Positions 9,511-20,410 of a DNA stretch of 64,000 nt are shown here, piece by piece. The translations under genes and the position numbers were made by a program. The notes beneath the pieces were generated by a model that saw only the letters and a program-made list of their open reading frames with translations, made no database searches and was not told where the DNA came from. The DNA is taken from the NCBI GenBank assembly GCA_034509735.1, contig JACGWO010000007.1:1736001-1800000 (forward strand). The letters run 5' to 3'. The DNA is from Sesamum alatum (Eukaryota > Streptophyta > Magnoliopsida > Lamiales > Pedaliaceae). How positions within the stretch are numbered: the first letter of the stretch is position 1; each line of letters opens with the position of its first letter.

Positions 9511-11280
9511 ATTCATTTTTATCCCTCACTTTTCAAACTAACTTCAAAATCATCTCTATCTTTTCAAGAACTTCAAATTAGTCCGTCTAACAATTTTTCG
9601 GCCTCAATTTCTAGCCAAAATATATGATCTTCCTGAATTACCCTTCATAAGTTTTACTTTATTGATAGAAATCATTTTGGTCCCTCCACATTTACATTCC
9701 TAGTGCAATTTACTTCCTTGCACGTTGATTTGTATAGAAAAAACTTAATATTTTTGTCAAAGTAGTTTTGTATAAAAGAATATAATATTTTGTAAGAAAA
9801 AAGTATTTTATAAAAAATTAATATTTTTACATTTAAGAAATTATTTTTGTCAAATATACCTTTGCTGGAGAAAAAAACTAATAGTTTTGTCAAAATACAT
9901 ATTCAGTTTTTACGACATATTTATTTACAAAATAATTTTAATCTTGTGACAAGTTTATATATAGTTTTTTATAACTCATCTTTTTTCAAAATTAACCTTT
10001 AACTTAATAAAAAAAAATATTTATTTTTTTTAATCATATTTCAAAAAAAATATATTGTAATGTGTATTTTTTTAAGATTAACTTTTAATAAAATATGTTT
10101 GATGCACAAATTATTGTTGTACTGGAGAAAACCTACATAATGCTATATAAAAATAGTTAATAATTTAAATAATTTATTAAGTAAGAACTAAATAAATATA
10201 TATTTCTTATTGCTACTTTTGGTGAATGAGAGCTCTTACAGAATGGTATACAAACATACTAAATAAATTAAAATCGACCTGAAATTAAATAAGTATAATT
10301 TTCACTTGCCTTTAAACATATCTAAAATTTAAATAATTTATTAACTTAAATTAAAGAAGCATATTTACTAACGTTTTGACAAAATTATTTTTTTTACATG
10401 CAGATTTGTGTGTAAGGGATTAAATTGTAAATGAAATTAATATGTTAGGGACCAAAATGATTTAAGGTAGAATTATCATAAGGGTAATTCAGGAAAATCA
10501 TATAATTTGGCCGAAAATCAATCCCATAAACTATATTTTTCAGTTTTTTTTGTCCCAAATGTCACTTGCCTTGCACATAAGACATGACATTTTGGGACAA
10601 AAAAACTAAAAACTATGACATTTTGGGACCAAAAAAAATTGAAAAACGTATTTTATGGAACTAAAACAGTCATCTACCTAAGTTGTGGTACCAAAACAGG
10701 TTAAATGTATTTTTCGTCCTGTATCTTTTGCATTTTGGCATTTTAGTCTTTTATCTTTCTAGGGTAGCAAATAAGTCCTGTAACTTTTTAAATTTTCGCG
10801 ATTTTGGTCTTTCAGTCACCGGAGCTTAGAAATGCTGACGGAATTTTGTTTTAATTTGGGGCTTTTCTTCACATTGGTCAATTTCTGCCAGCATGGAATT
10901 GTATTTTCGTCCTGTATCTTTTATATTTTGGCATTTTAGTCCTTTTATATTTTTAGGGTAGCAAATGAGTCTTGTAACTTTTAACTTTTTTTGATTTTGG
11001 TCCATTAAATTGACCAATAGGAAGAAAAGCCCCAAATTAAAAAAATTTCAGGCCAACACTTGCAAACTCCCGCGACAAAAGGACCAAAATTGCGAAAAAT
11101 TAAAAAGTTACAGGATTTGTTTGCTACCTTAGAAAGATAAAGGACTAAAATGCCAAAATGCAAAAAATACAGGACGAAAATTCCATTTAATCCTACCAAA
11201 ATAAATAATACTCTAATCTTACGGGGCCAAAAAAGCATTTTGCCCAAAATTTTGTAAAGGTAAATTTCATTCTTCCACAC
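9511..11280. other. AT-rich intergenic DNA with nested fold-back fragments
   Basis: 9511-10500 is AT-rich with no reliable gene or repeat boundary. 10500-11250 is a composite of at least two fold-back families: CACTTGCCTTGCACAT/ACATTTTGGGACAAAAAAAC, and the TTTTCGTCCTGTATCTTTT / AAAGATAAAGGACTAAAA family found complete at 33449-33942. This stretch is absent from the right-hand duplicated block. Confidence 0.45.
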
Positions 11281-11988
11281 CTGTCATATTTCATTGAATT
11301 GCACGAAATTAAAACTAGATAATACTTATATTTCTATTCCAATATCAACTACTAAAGTAAAGGTAAATTCCTTTTTATTTATATTGGAAAAAACTATATG
11401 ATTCAAGGGTAAATGAGCCGTATAAATTGCATCAACATCCAGAAAAATAGCACATAGCAAAGAATTGAGTATACTCGTTAATTTTCTCTAGTAGTTAAAC
11501 CTTTATATTCGACCAAGTGTAACAATTGCTCTTGATTGTTAAACCTACACAATAATGTCATTGCAACTATAACATTGCTGCTGCTCAATGTGTGATACTG
11601 CATTGTTTGCATTGTGCGTGACATGGTAACATCAAGAGATAAAAATATTTGGACCATTTCTTGATTGGTTAACTAGTGATTTGTGTGTTGATTAAATATA
11701 TAATTTTTCTCATTCTAAGTTTATGTTGTATGCGAGAAAATGTTTTGATGATCCTACACGCTCAATGAAGGCTAAATGAAATTTGACCGTGTGGAAGAAT
11801 GCAAGAATTTCAGAAGATTCGGTTAAGTTCCTAGTGAATACAAGTTCTCGAAGGAACAAATATTTTTATGGGAATTAGTAGTAGCAAGAACGGCAAGACA
11901 ATAAGTTGTATACAAAAAGAGAGCAAGAATGATTCTGTGAAAAAAAAAAAAGAAAATTGGAGATGTGATGGAGAGGTAAGACATGGTT
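11281..11988. other. Shared block DNA, no gene recognised
   Basis: Matches 46378-46910 throughout. No coding frame of note. It contains words common to both copies such as GTGTGATACTGCATTGTTTGC and CAAGTTCCTAGTGAATACAAG; its origin is unknown. Confidence 0.4.
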
Positions 11989-11997
11989 GTCCAAACA

Positions 11998-13701
11998 GGG
12001 AAATTTAAATAAAAAATACAAGTAAAAAGAAAAATTAAAGAAATGGGGTACTTTTACCCCATTTAATTTTATAGACGAAACCGGGATTAAAAATCCCGAT
12101 TTCAGCCCTGTTTTTTTAAAAGTGCACGGAAGCCGGGGTCAAAACCCCAGGTTCCGTGCGCAGTCAGAAGCCGGGGTCAAAGACCCCGGCTGTAGTGTGC
12201 ATGTACACACATACATGCACATATGTAGTGTGCATGTATGTGTGTGTGCACACATGTAGTGTGCATGTATGTGTGTGCACACATACATGCTTATAATTTT
12301 TTTTAGTAAATTTTATTTTTATATTATTTAATTAAATTTACCTCTTTTCATTTCTGCACCCCTTAAAAATAAATTATTAATTATAATTAATAATAAAACA
12401 ACTTTTAAGTTGTAATTTAATAATATATTTAATATTTTCATTTATATTGTGTACAAGAAATTAATAATAATTTGTTATATACAAAGTGTATTTTTAATTA
12501 AAATATTAATTTTAATTTAATAATAATATTATTAATATTTTGTACAAAAAATTATCAATAATTTTGTGACTTTATTCGAACTAGATATTTAAAAGCCTAC
12601 AATTCACATCTTTTTGTTAAATTTTATTTTTATATTATTTAATTAATTTTACCGTCTTTCCATTTCTACATTCTTTTCTTTGTTGTTCATTCATGTAATA
12701 CAATGAGATATGTATTATTATTGATTTAGAAAAAATTACAAATATAGGGTGAAATTTCAACCCTTAAAAATAAATTAATAATTAATAGTTAATAATAAAA
12801 CAACTTTTAAGTTAATATTTAATAATATATTTAATATTTTTATTTATATTGTGTACAAAAAATTAATAAAGTATTATGTGACTTTATCGAGGTAACAACG
12901 CTAATTATTTTTTTAAAATAATTATTATCAAAATGTATTTTTCATTAAAAATATTAATTTTAATTTAAAAATAATATTATTAATATTATGTACAAAAAAT
13001 TGAAAATAGTTGCATAACTTTACATGAACTAAATAATAATAGTATTATCAAATTTTTACTTGAATTAACAACCATATTTTGTTACTACTTCGAAATTTTA
13101 TTTTTGTATATTTCGGACAACGATTTTAACAAAATATGGTCGTTACTTCAAGTGAAGTCACGCAATATCATAGTTGTCAATTTTATGTACACAATATAAA
13201 TAATATTATTATTATATTAAAATTAATATTTGTAATTAAAAATATATTTTAATAATAATTATTTTAAAAAAAATGATTGACGTCGTTACTTCAATAAAAT
13301 CACATAATACTTTATTAATCTTTTATACACAAATAAATATAAATATTAAATATTCAATATTCAATATTAATCTAAAATTTATTTTTTTATTAATTAATAA
13401 TTAAAACATAATTTATACATATATATATATATATGCATGCATGCAAATACATGTGTGCATTTGCATGCACACATACATGTGTGCATGCAAATGCACACAT
13501 TTAATGAAGCCGGGGTCAGCGACCCCGGCTTCATTTAATACGCACAGAAACTGGGTGGTTCACCCCGGTCTCTGATTTTTTTTAAAAAATGTGTTGAAAT
13601 CGGGGTTAAACACCTCGGTTTCGCCTATAATTTTAAAATTTTTAAAATAACTCTTTTTTTATAATTTTTTATTTTTTTAATATTATTTAATTAATTTTAC
13701 C
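11998..13701. mobile_element. Large Mutator-like fold-back element with hairpin-studded TIRs, 1.70 kb
   Basis: Flanked by GTCCAAACA (11989-11997) and GTCTAAACA (13702-13710), a 9-bp TSD with one mismatch. The paralogous empty site is at about 46902-46915 (GTCTAAACAACC). The ends are GGGAAATTTAAAT and, from the right, GGTAAAATTAATTAAAT. Each arm then carries a series of short stem-loops with GGGG...CCCC cores (examples at 12040-12063, 12084-12110, 12168-12192 on the left and 13503-13533, 13550-13580, 13596-13622 on the right), followed by alternating TG/CA tracts. The interior is AT-rich and itself repetitive (12304-12560 resembles 12618-12870 and the complement of 13080-13400). No coding frame. 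Confidence 0.75.
12190..12292. repeat. Alternating TG/CA palindromic tract
   Basis: Repeated GTGTGCATGTA and TACATGCACAC words form an imperfect palindromic, alternating purine-pyrimidine run. A matching tract of GCATGCAAATGCACACAT type lies at 13430-13500 in the opposite arm. Confidence 0.7.
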
Positions 13702-13710
13702 GTCTAAACA

Positions 13711-14035
13711 ACCTTTGTCTTAATGGGTGTGCTAGCATGATAGGATAACACATAATAAAAAATTTATTTTTTTATTTCGAGGGGGAGATGGTATGGAGAT
13801 TGTCCCGGCTCTCCCCCCTGTGTGCAATGATCGATTTTCGATTTTCTATTTTCTATATTCTCATAGTTAATTTTTTTTAAAAAGTCAACACTTGGCGTTT
13901 TTGGCATGCATTTGTTGATATGACAATAATTAAAAAGCGAAACGAAATACACATATTGTGTAAAATGTTCGTCACAACAAACACGCCCCCAAATAGAGAG
14001 TAATAAACTAAATAAAAATTAAAGACACTTATAAA
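13711..14035. other. Shared block DNA next to the 50-bp repeats
   Basis: Matches 46915-47236. It contains GAGGGGGAGATGGTATGGAG, then a C-run (CTCCCCCCTGTGTGCAATGA). No gene recognised; only a short minus-strand frame that is not conserved in length between the copies. Confidence 0.4.
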
Positions 14036-14400
14036 GGCTTCCTTGAGGCGAATAAAAGAAACGCCCCGAAACCGAATGACAAATCAACTTCCTTGAGGCG
14101 TACAAAAGAAATGCCGCAAAGCTATAAACAGTTAGGCTTTCTTGAGGCATAAAAAAGAATCGCCCCAAATCCGATGACAAATAAAGCTTCCTTGAGACAT
14201 ACAAAAGAAATGCCCCCAAAGCTAATAAATAGCCAAGCTTCCTTGAAGTGTACAAAAGAATCGTCTCGAAGCTAATGACAAACAAAGCTTCCTGGAGGTG
14301 TACAAAAGAAATGCCTCGAAGCTAATAAACAGTCAGGTTTCCTTGAAGCATACAAAAGAATCGCTCCGAAACCGATGACAAAGGCTTCCTCGAGGCTTCC
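14036..14400. repeat. 50-bp tandem repeat, about 8 units (left copy)
   Basis: Units start GCTTCCTTGAGGCGTACAAA and recur about every 50 bp (starts near 14037, 14087, 14137, 14186, 14237, 14287, 14337, 14384). Two unit types alternate, one ending like CGAAACCGATGACAAA and one like CAAAGCTAATAAACAG, giving a 100-bp higher-order period. The paralogous array is at 47238-47605. The period is not a multiple of three and the frames across it are not conserved, so it is non-coding. Confidence 0.85.
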
Positions 14401-15075
14401 TTAGGGTTTTCATGGGGTAAATGAAGATTTATTTTAGGAAAAGGCTAAGCTCTTTAAATTACTATTTTTTAGAGGGATTAATCATATTTTTGATCCCATA
14501 TCTTAAGACCCACAACGAAACCGACTGGATTTGATTTTGCAAAGTTTCAACAAGAACTCGTCATCTAAATGAGAATTCAAAACATTCGGTGTGGTATTCA
14601 TAGATTTGCTCTCGCACACACCCACCACTCTCAGCATCACCCCCTGCAACATTAGCAACCTAGAATGAAAGTTGGATTGAAGAAACTCCTTCAATTCTCA
14701 CGTGTTCAATTTCCCCTCGAAAACCAGCCCTTTAACGGCCAAGTTTGTCGTATGTGATTTCTTCATTATCTATTTGATAAAAAAGTACTCTTTGGGACTA
14801 TAATTGAGAAAATTTTGAAATTGTGGGATGCAATGGGAGAAAAACATAACAAATTAGACTAAATTAAAAAATATCCTAAAATATAGGATCAAAAATGCAA
14901 TTTTCCCTTCTTAGAGCAACGACACAAAAAAAAATGCGAAATGTTACTCTTTTAACTCTAATCTAAGATTTCGAGCTAAATTTAAAATCGAATGATCAAA
15001 GTCTCGCTATAAAATAATATTTATTTTTTAATACACATAAAAAATAGCAAACATGGTGTGTGAATTACATCACCC
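14401..15075. other. Shared block DNA, no recognisable gene
   Basis: Matches 47606-48478. A stretch around 14510-14700 (paralogue 47700-47970) has modest open frames on both strands. These differ by small indels between the copies, and the right copy has about 50 extra bases near 47890-47940. I do not recognise a protein family. It is possibly a decayed captured fragment. Confidence 0.35.
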
Positions 15076-15084
15076 ACTATAAGG

Positions 15085-17066
15085 GGCTTATTTATATTTT
15101 TATTATAAAAAAAAAATTACACGTTTGCCGCAAAAGCGGCAAACGTTGCAAAAATATAGTGGGTCGCCAGCCCACAATTAAAACTTAAATTTTTTTGTGG
15201 GTCGTCGACTGGGCTGGCGACCCTTTTTTTTATTATTTATTATATTTAATATATAATTATATTAAGTGATAATATATTTAATAAGATGTAGTAAATCTTA
15301 TTTTACTATAAAACTAATTATGATTAATTTATTCCAATAAAATAATGCTACTACAATTTTAAAATTCTTTATAAATAACTAATAAAGCAAAAATTTTACA
15401 TTAAAAAAATATAATTACAAAAATTAATAATGTCCGCCTGTACCACAATTACGTCTTTGTCGTTGTCGCCTAGGTCGTCGTATTTCCGGACTTGTTGGTT
15501 CATTTTGCTCTTGATCATCAATATCGACATAAACTTGAAGATGACTAGATGATGTTGTAGAGCTCAACCCTATTGGATCACGATATGCACTCCATGATGG
15601 AAATTGGAAAGGTGAAACATTACGTACTGATGCATATGTTTGATTCATGCCAAGGCCAAGGTCAAGTTCAATATTTGTATAATGACCTTCAGTATGTATT
15701 GGCATGTAAGGAATCGATTGAAACCAATCATCTTGTTGAGGCGGTTCAGGCACGTAGCAATCTTCAGTAAAAAATTGAGAGGTATGCACAGTAGATGGCC
15801 CAGCTATGTCAACCTCAGGTGTATCTCTTTCTACTGTGCGAGTTGATATCCTGCTACGACTTCGCGTTTGTCTGTGGGATGTGGACGGCACATCATCTTG
15901 TGGCAATGGATTTTGAGGGGCGATACCTTGTCCCATTCGTTGATTTGTTGCAATTTGAACAACATTTCGATATATGTCCAAATGCGTTGTCATTGCTTGA
16001 CGATATGCCTCTAGTTGATCGGGTGTAGTTTCGCAACTTATTCGAAGAGTTTCCATTTGGTCAAGCTAAAGTGAAACGAATATATTATAAGTGTGCAATT
16101 TTGAACGTGTGAAAATATAAAAATATGATTAGAAATAAGTATGTTTACGAGATAACGTACCACCTTTGCCACGATGTTGCATGTCCAGGTTGGTACCCAC
16201 TTCCAACACGCATTTGAGCAGATGATGATATGAAACGACGTGTAACTTCATCATACCACTGCTCATATCCATCTTCTACAGTTATTTCATTGGATATTGG
16301 GGGTCGAAGCACAATTGTCTCATTTCGTCTTTGCCATCGAACAATATATTCGACGTGTCGCTGATACCAATCTGTTCCCACTCGTGATGAACGAGAGATA
16401 CGATGTAGTTCCATGTCGTGGTCATTTTGTACTTATGGGATATTTTGCCTCATCCCGAATTGGCAAGAACTCGTTCAGGACGGTGCATCTCCACAATTGC
16501 GTAGAAGATTAGACGACATGATGATGTCCACAATTGTGGGTTGCATTCTTGTGGCAACTCTCCAATGCATTGCAAGCTCATGTCGTAAGGCTGCCAGCAA
16601 AACTGGAATATAAAAAATATTGTAAACTCGAGTTTAATTATTGCTAGTATAAATGTTTAAATCTTTTTAAATACCTGATCATGCGACATGCAATCCAATA
16701 CTTCTCTCATAGCTCGAATGGTCTGGTGCACTGTTGATGTAAATTTGAGTTTTCCGTTCCAATAGGCACCATATGGTGGCAATGGGAGGACACGGTTCTC
16801 ATCAATAACATAGTGCTCCATCTCAACATAACATTTAGTTACAATTGGTCTCAATGGATTGATACGAGACCATCCCCAAATCTATTAACAGTAGATGAGT
16901 GATTAATAGTAAGATTTGAGGAAGTTGTTCAAATGTTTGCCGACCCACTATATTTTTTGCAACGTTTGCAACAGTAGATGGCGACCCACTATATTTTTGC
17001 AACGTTTGCCGCTTTTGCGGCAAACGTGTAATTTTTTTCTTTTTATAATAAAAATATAAATAAGCC
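15085..17066 (-). mobile_element. Mutator-like element carrying a PMD pseudogene, 1.98 kb
   Basis: TSD ACTATAAGG is perfect at 15076-15084 and 17067-17075. The empty site in the duplicated block is at about 48473-48481. The TIRs, about 85 bp (15085-15169 and 16979-17066), start GGCTTATTTATATTTTT and are nearly identical, so the insertion is fairly young. Each TIR contains a perfect stem-loop, CGTTTGCCGC-AAAA-GCGGCAAACG, and a GGGTCGCCA word that pairs inside the left end with 15222-15230. No MURA-type transposase is present, so the element is non-autonomous. Confidence 0.85.
15424..16881 (-). pseudogene. Plant mobile domain (PMD / MAIN-like, PF10536) gene remnant
   Basis: Several exons can be read on the minus strand. 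The first visible one (about 16881-16675) reads WGWSRINPLRPIV... ENRVLPLPPYGAYWNGKL and ends at a GT donor. A 72-bp intron (16674-16603) leads to FCWQPYDMSLQCIGELPQEC ... LIFYAIVEMHRPERVL. This is typical PMD wording (W-PY, LP-C, iVE-H-PeRVL). A frameshift and a TAA near 16425 break the frame before ELHRISRSSRVGTDWYQRHV; a further exon from about 16064 runs to the end at 15424 with an Arg-rich RRPRRQRQRRNCGTGGHY tail. The N-terminal half is missing. PMD genes are known to occur in Mutator-like elements and in host MAIN/MAIL genes; this copy is a decayed cargo. Confidence 0.82.
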
Positions 17067-17100
17067 ACTATAAGGGGTTATTTTGCTTCATTTTAAAAAA

Positions 17101-17465
17101 GGCTAAATGCTATTTTAGTCCCATAAGAGTAGGTCATTATTTTTTTTGATAACACAATCTAGGCATGTGAATATTTCAGTCCCATAAAACACAATTACAG
17201 GTATTTTTTTAGTCCCAAGTTAATGACCGTGTGCATGATTTATAGTTTTTTTACTCCCATTAAACATGAATTTAGGTATTTTTAGTCCCCCATGATTTTA
17301 GGTATTTTTAACCCCAAGTTGAGATACATGTGCAAACCACATGACTTTTGGAACTAAAAGTATCTAAATTCGTATTTTATGGGATTGAAATTGTCACCTA
17401 CCTAAGTTGTGATATCAAAAAGAAAATAATAATCTAATTTTATGGGACTAAAAAGGTATTTTACC
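17101..17465. mobile_element. Old MITE shared by both duplicated blocks (left copy)
   Basis: Left end GGCTAAATGCTATTTTAGTC, right end complementary in the TTTTTAGTCCCATAAAATTAG word. The orthologous copy is at 48507-48869, so it inserted before the block duplication. Flanks are A/T runs in which a TSD cannot be resolved here. Confidence 0.6.
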
Positions 17466-18317
17466 ATTTTTAAATTAAAATATTGGGAGGGTTTAGCTTT
17501 TTTTTTTCTTTTTTTCCCCATAGGGTGCATTGTGCACATGATATCCTATATCACAGGTGATCTCGTGCTTTTTTCCTTAGCAAAAGAAGTAGGTGTATTT
17601 ATTTAAAGGGTCAATATATAATTTATCATAATATTTACTAGGAGTTGATACCATTACAAATTATGTATATTCCAGCTCTTTTTTAATTTTATATTATATT
17701 ATGACCATCGTTTGGGCTCCGTCTTCTAATTATATAGAAATTAGTGATTGTGACACATTATTTCTGTGTGCATATTATAATAAATACTTTTTTGCGTTTT
17801 AAAATGTATATTATTATAAATAAAGTAACATATAAATATAATACATTACATTAAAGAAAAAGAAAAAATATAAAAATTATTAGTTAATATAAAATTTGAA
17901 AATTTAGTAAGTTAGTTATATTATCGGTTGAATAACATCTTTGACTTCACAAAATAATGGTGTTGCGGGATCATTAACCGCCGTTTGTGAGTGTGGATGG
18001 CCTATCCTTTTTATATTAGTATAGATAGATAAAAATTACATAAGGATTTTTTTTATGGTGTAAGTAACGCTCTTTACGAGTAAAAATATAATTTTTTATA
18101 TTAATATAAATAAATAAAAATATACAAGAGATTGTTTTGATAATTTGAAAAATTGATATCGTAGTATAAGTTATCGTTCTTTATAACTAAAAATAAAATA
18201 TATATTTTTTGTATATTAGTATAGATAAGACAACGAAAAAAGTGCCGACCACCGTAGACCCCACACCCACTCTTCTTTTTTTGGGGTGCAGTCAAAATTG
18301 ACAGTCATTTGAAAATA
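17466..18317. other. Ghost SULT promoter and Helitron-like ends
   Basis: 17585-17740 resembles the DNA upstream of SULT-2 (20265-20350): a GTATTTAT word, AAAGGGT, AATTTATCATAAT, then TTCCAGCTCT and GTCTTCTAATT. It may be the promoter of a lost minus-strand copy. 17745-18017 ends GTTTGTGAGTG then TTATATTAGTATAGAT, the Helitron-like end also at 418-622. Two further such ends lie near 18092 and 18217. Confidence 0.4.
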
Positions 18318-18958
18318 GGGTTAATTACATTGACCTCCCCTGCTATTATAGGAATGTACAAATTCTTTCCTTTTACTATAAAAATTACAAATTGCCTCCT
18401 CTGACTAACATGTGTTAGTCAAATTTAACGGTATATGCTTAAATGACCATTTTGTCCCCCATTCCCCCCATTTATAAAACTAAAAACAATGCAATAAACT
18501 TGAAAATAGAAGTGGACCAAAATATCTTGAAGTATTTTTTTTCCCAAAATATAATCTTTATTTTCTATAAAATAATATAATTTCAACAAAATTTACAAGC
18601 TTTAATGATTGTTAGGAATAGAAATTAATGTCACAACCTACACATACACAGTATGTGACTAAAAAAGTATTATAAAATAATATACTAAAAGTTACAAGTA
18701 TACATCCTTTTTAAATTTAAAAATAACAAATTACTCCAAAGGGGTATTTAAGTTATAAAAAGTAGAGTTATTCAGGTTGAGGGTATTATAGGACATTTGG
18801 ACCAATTTTTTTATGGTATCAGCAAAATTCATTATGTTGACTAACGGAATGAGTAATTTGTAAAGTGGATATTTTTGAAAGGAAAGTTTATGTAATTTTA
18901 ATAATAAAAAGAGGAATTTGTATATTCTCATAGCAGCAGGGATTAGTGTAATTAACCG
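18318..18958. mobile_element. Mutator-like MITE with 9-bp TSD and empty site
   Basis: TSD TTGAAAATA at 18309-18317 and 18959-18967 is perfect. The uninterrupted site is in the other block at 58583-58591 (CATTTGAAAATAATAG). The ends are GGGTTAATTACATTGACC and, from the right, CGGTTAATTACACTAATCC, with arms of about 70 bp. Non-coding. Confidence 0.85.
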
Positions 18959-18967
18959 TTGAAAATA

Positions 18968-19221
18968 ATAGAGCTGCCCTCTGACTATCTCATGATTATA
19001 CAGTTCCCCCACACTTGTATCTCATTAATTTTAATATCATGACAAAAGTAACATAAGAATATTACATGAAATCAATACCAATTGACGACAGGAACAAAAT
19101 GAAATTCTCTTAAATTACATTTCAGTAAGAACATAAACTGATAATCAAAAACTAATATTAATGTAGCAATTATCCCTAGAGCGGAGATCATATTCTTCAG
19201 CAGCTGACATTTTCTGAGTAA
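18968..19221 (-). other. 3' flank of SULT-2
   Basis: Downstream sequence of SULT-2 on the minus strand. It matches 58592-58785 (3' flank of SULT-6) and 7800-8042 (3' flank of remnant f1). Confidence 0.65.
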
Positions 19222-20217
19222 TTAGATGTTGTAAATTAAACCAGAGCCCTGAAACTCTCTCTCCATGAGGTTCTTGATGCGTTCCGCCATTTCAGGAGTC
19301 AGAAAATTGACACAATCTCCAACTTCTCCCTTCCTGAAAAATGAGCTGTTCTTCATTAACCCAAGAACATTTCCACTCTTGTTCACCTCCAAATTCTTCA
19401 GATTTTCAAAGCTACAGAGCCTCGAGATTTGTTCTACCACACCTTGTTTTTCTTCCTCCGGGGAGAAAGGAGACCCGATAAATTCAGCAATCTTCTTTAC
19501 ATTAGACAGGATATCCTCTTTCAGATCCTCGTACTTCAAAAACAGCACTCTTTCAGGATTCTTCAAGTGCGCGTTCCAGTATCCAAGCATATGGTCCCAG
19601 AAGGGCCCAAATGGATGAATTCCCTGGCAAAACATGTCGAAAGCCTCATCTAATGCAAGGGGGACCGCATCCTTTGCAAACTTGTTCTCAAGCAAGAAAT
19701 GGCGGTGTGAGATGAACACATCCAGAGGGTTTCTGGAGACATAGATAATTCTACAGTCAGACTCACGGATGGAATCAGGTAGCATTTCGAAAGGGATGTG
19801 GGTTGACAAAATTCTTGGATCGGGAATGAGTTCGGGATCAGGATTTTCTTTCCCCCAATAGAGATTGAATTCCAGGGCTGGCACAACCTTGTGAGGATTG
19901 GAAGTGAGTAGAGGACTTTGATCAATGGGGAAAACACTACGGTTGGCTATGGAAAACGTGAGGGCCTTCAACCAGGTGGTTCCTGATTTAGGCATGGTTG
20001 ACAGTATTACATCCGTGGCTTTTGCTTTGAAGTACTTTCGAGCGGATAGTATTGGTCGGAATAACAGTTCCAGCAACCAAAAGCCGTTGTACTTAACGAG
20101 GCGTTGGCCGTCCCAATTCGTCTGTTGTTCAAGTGTTTGCAGCAACGCCTGGAATTCATCCTCTGGATTGTTATCAACTTCAGAGGAAGGACATTTCGGG
20201 TTTTCTTTTTTCTCCAT
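19222..20217 (-). CDS. SULT-2, cytosolic sulfotransferase with altered PAPS loop (GDC)
   Basis: Single-exon frame of 331 residues starting MEKKENPKCP. PKSGTTW is at 76-82, catalytic His140 in STHIPF, Arg162 and Ser170 in YVSRNPLDVFIS, and RKGEVGDC at 295-302. The Trp of the nearly invariant RKGxxGDW motif is Cys302 here; SULT-6 and all other copies keep Trp. This residue stacks on the adenine side of the PAPS site in known SULT structures, so activity or cofactor affinity may be reduced. The rest of the frame is intact. It pairs closely with SULT-6 at the end of the other duplicated block; both share the upstream ATATAAATA/TATATA box position and the 3' flank. Expected role: cytosolic PAPS-dependent sulfation of an unknown acceptor, if functional. 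Confidence 0.93.
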   Translation of the reverse strand: MEKKENPKCPSSEVDNNPEDEFQALLQTLEQQTNWDGQRLVKYNGFWLLELLFRPILSARKYFKAKATDVILSTMPKSGTTWLKALTFSIANRSVFPIDQSPLLTSNPHKVVPALEFNLYWGKENPDPELIPDPRILSTHIPFEMLPDSIRESDCRIIYVSRNPLDVFISHRHFLLENKFAKDAVPLALDEAFDMFCQGIHPFGPFWDHMLGYWNAHLKNPERVLFLKYEDLKEDILSNVKKIAEFIGSPFSPEEEKQGVVEQISRLCSFENLKNLEVNKSGNVLGLMKNSSFFRKGEVGDCVNFLTPEMAERIKNLMEREFQGSGLIYNI

Positions 20218-20267
20218 TTGAAGGACGAGTATATACTCAATTCTGTGTTAGAAAGAAACCATAGATG

Positions 20268-20276
20268 TATTTATAT
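20268..20276 (-). promoter_or_regulatory. Probable TATA box of SULT-2
   Basis: The minus strand reads ATATAAATA, ending about 51 nt before the ATG. The equivalent position upstream of SULT-6 has CTATATATAG (59831-59840), so spacing is conserved although the box sequence differs. Confidence 0.5.
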
Positions 20277-20410
20277 TTCCAAAGGGTTAATAATTTATGA
20301 TAATCTTATAATTCTAGCTTTCTTTTAATTTTGGAATCTGTCTTCTAATTAATAAGACACCGGGGAAAACGCCATGGATAGATGTGGCCTGACATGTAAG
20401 AGATCTGATG

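Larger units (their letters stand above)
9003..20410. repeat. Left copy of a large duplicated block (ends in SULT-2)
   Basis: Homologous, same orientation, to 44940-59990. Shared pieces: 9003-9510 with 44940-45400; 11283-11989 with 46378-46910; 13707-15075 with 46914-48478; 17067-18310 with 48475-50070; 18960-20410 with 58590-59990. Left-only material comprises 9510-11280, the elements at 11998-13701 and 15085-17066, and the MITE at 18318-18958. Order and orientation are conserved, so this is a segmental duplication and not independent transposon hits. Confidence 0.85.

Noticed and set aside
11998..13701. MicroRNA gene in the stem-loops
   Set aside because: Stems are short, GC-clamped and too small for plant precursors; without small-RNA data there is no support.
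14019..14285. Minus-strand 88-codon frame with repeated YVSRKL-type words (also 47221-47487)
   Set aside because: It is a translation of the 50-bp tandem repeat; the unit is not a multiple of three and the frame is not conserved between the two copies.
14036..14400. Possible CRISPR-like array
   Set aside because: Units are contiguous with no unique spacers, and the context is a plant nuclear genome; it is an ordinary tandem repeat.
19265..20328. Plus-strand open frames opposite SULT-2, and similar ones opposite SULT-6, SULT-4 and SULT-1
   Set aside because: They are antisense shadows of intact sulfotransferase genes; their sequences follow the codons of the sense strand and match no family.
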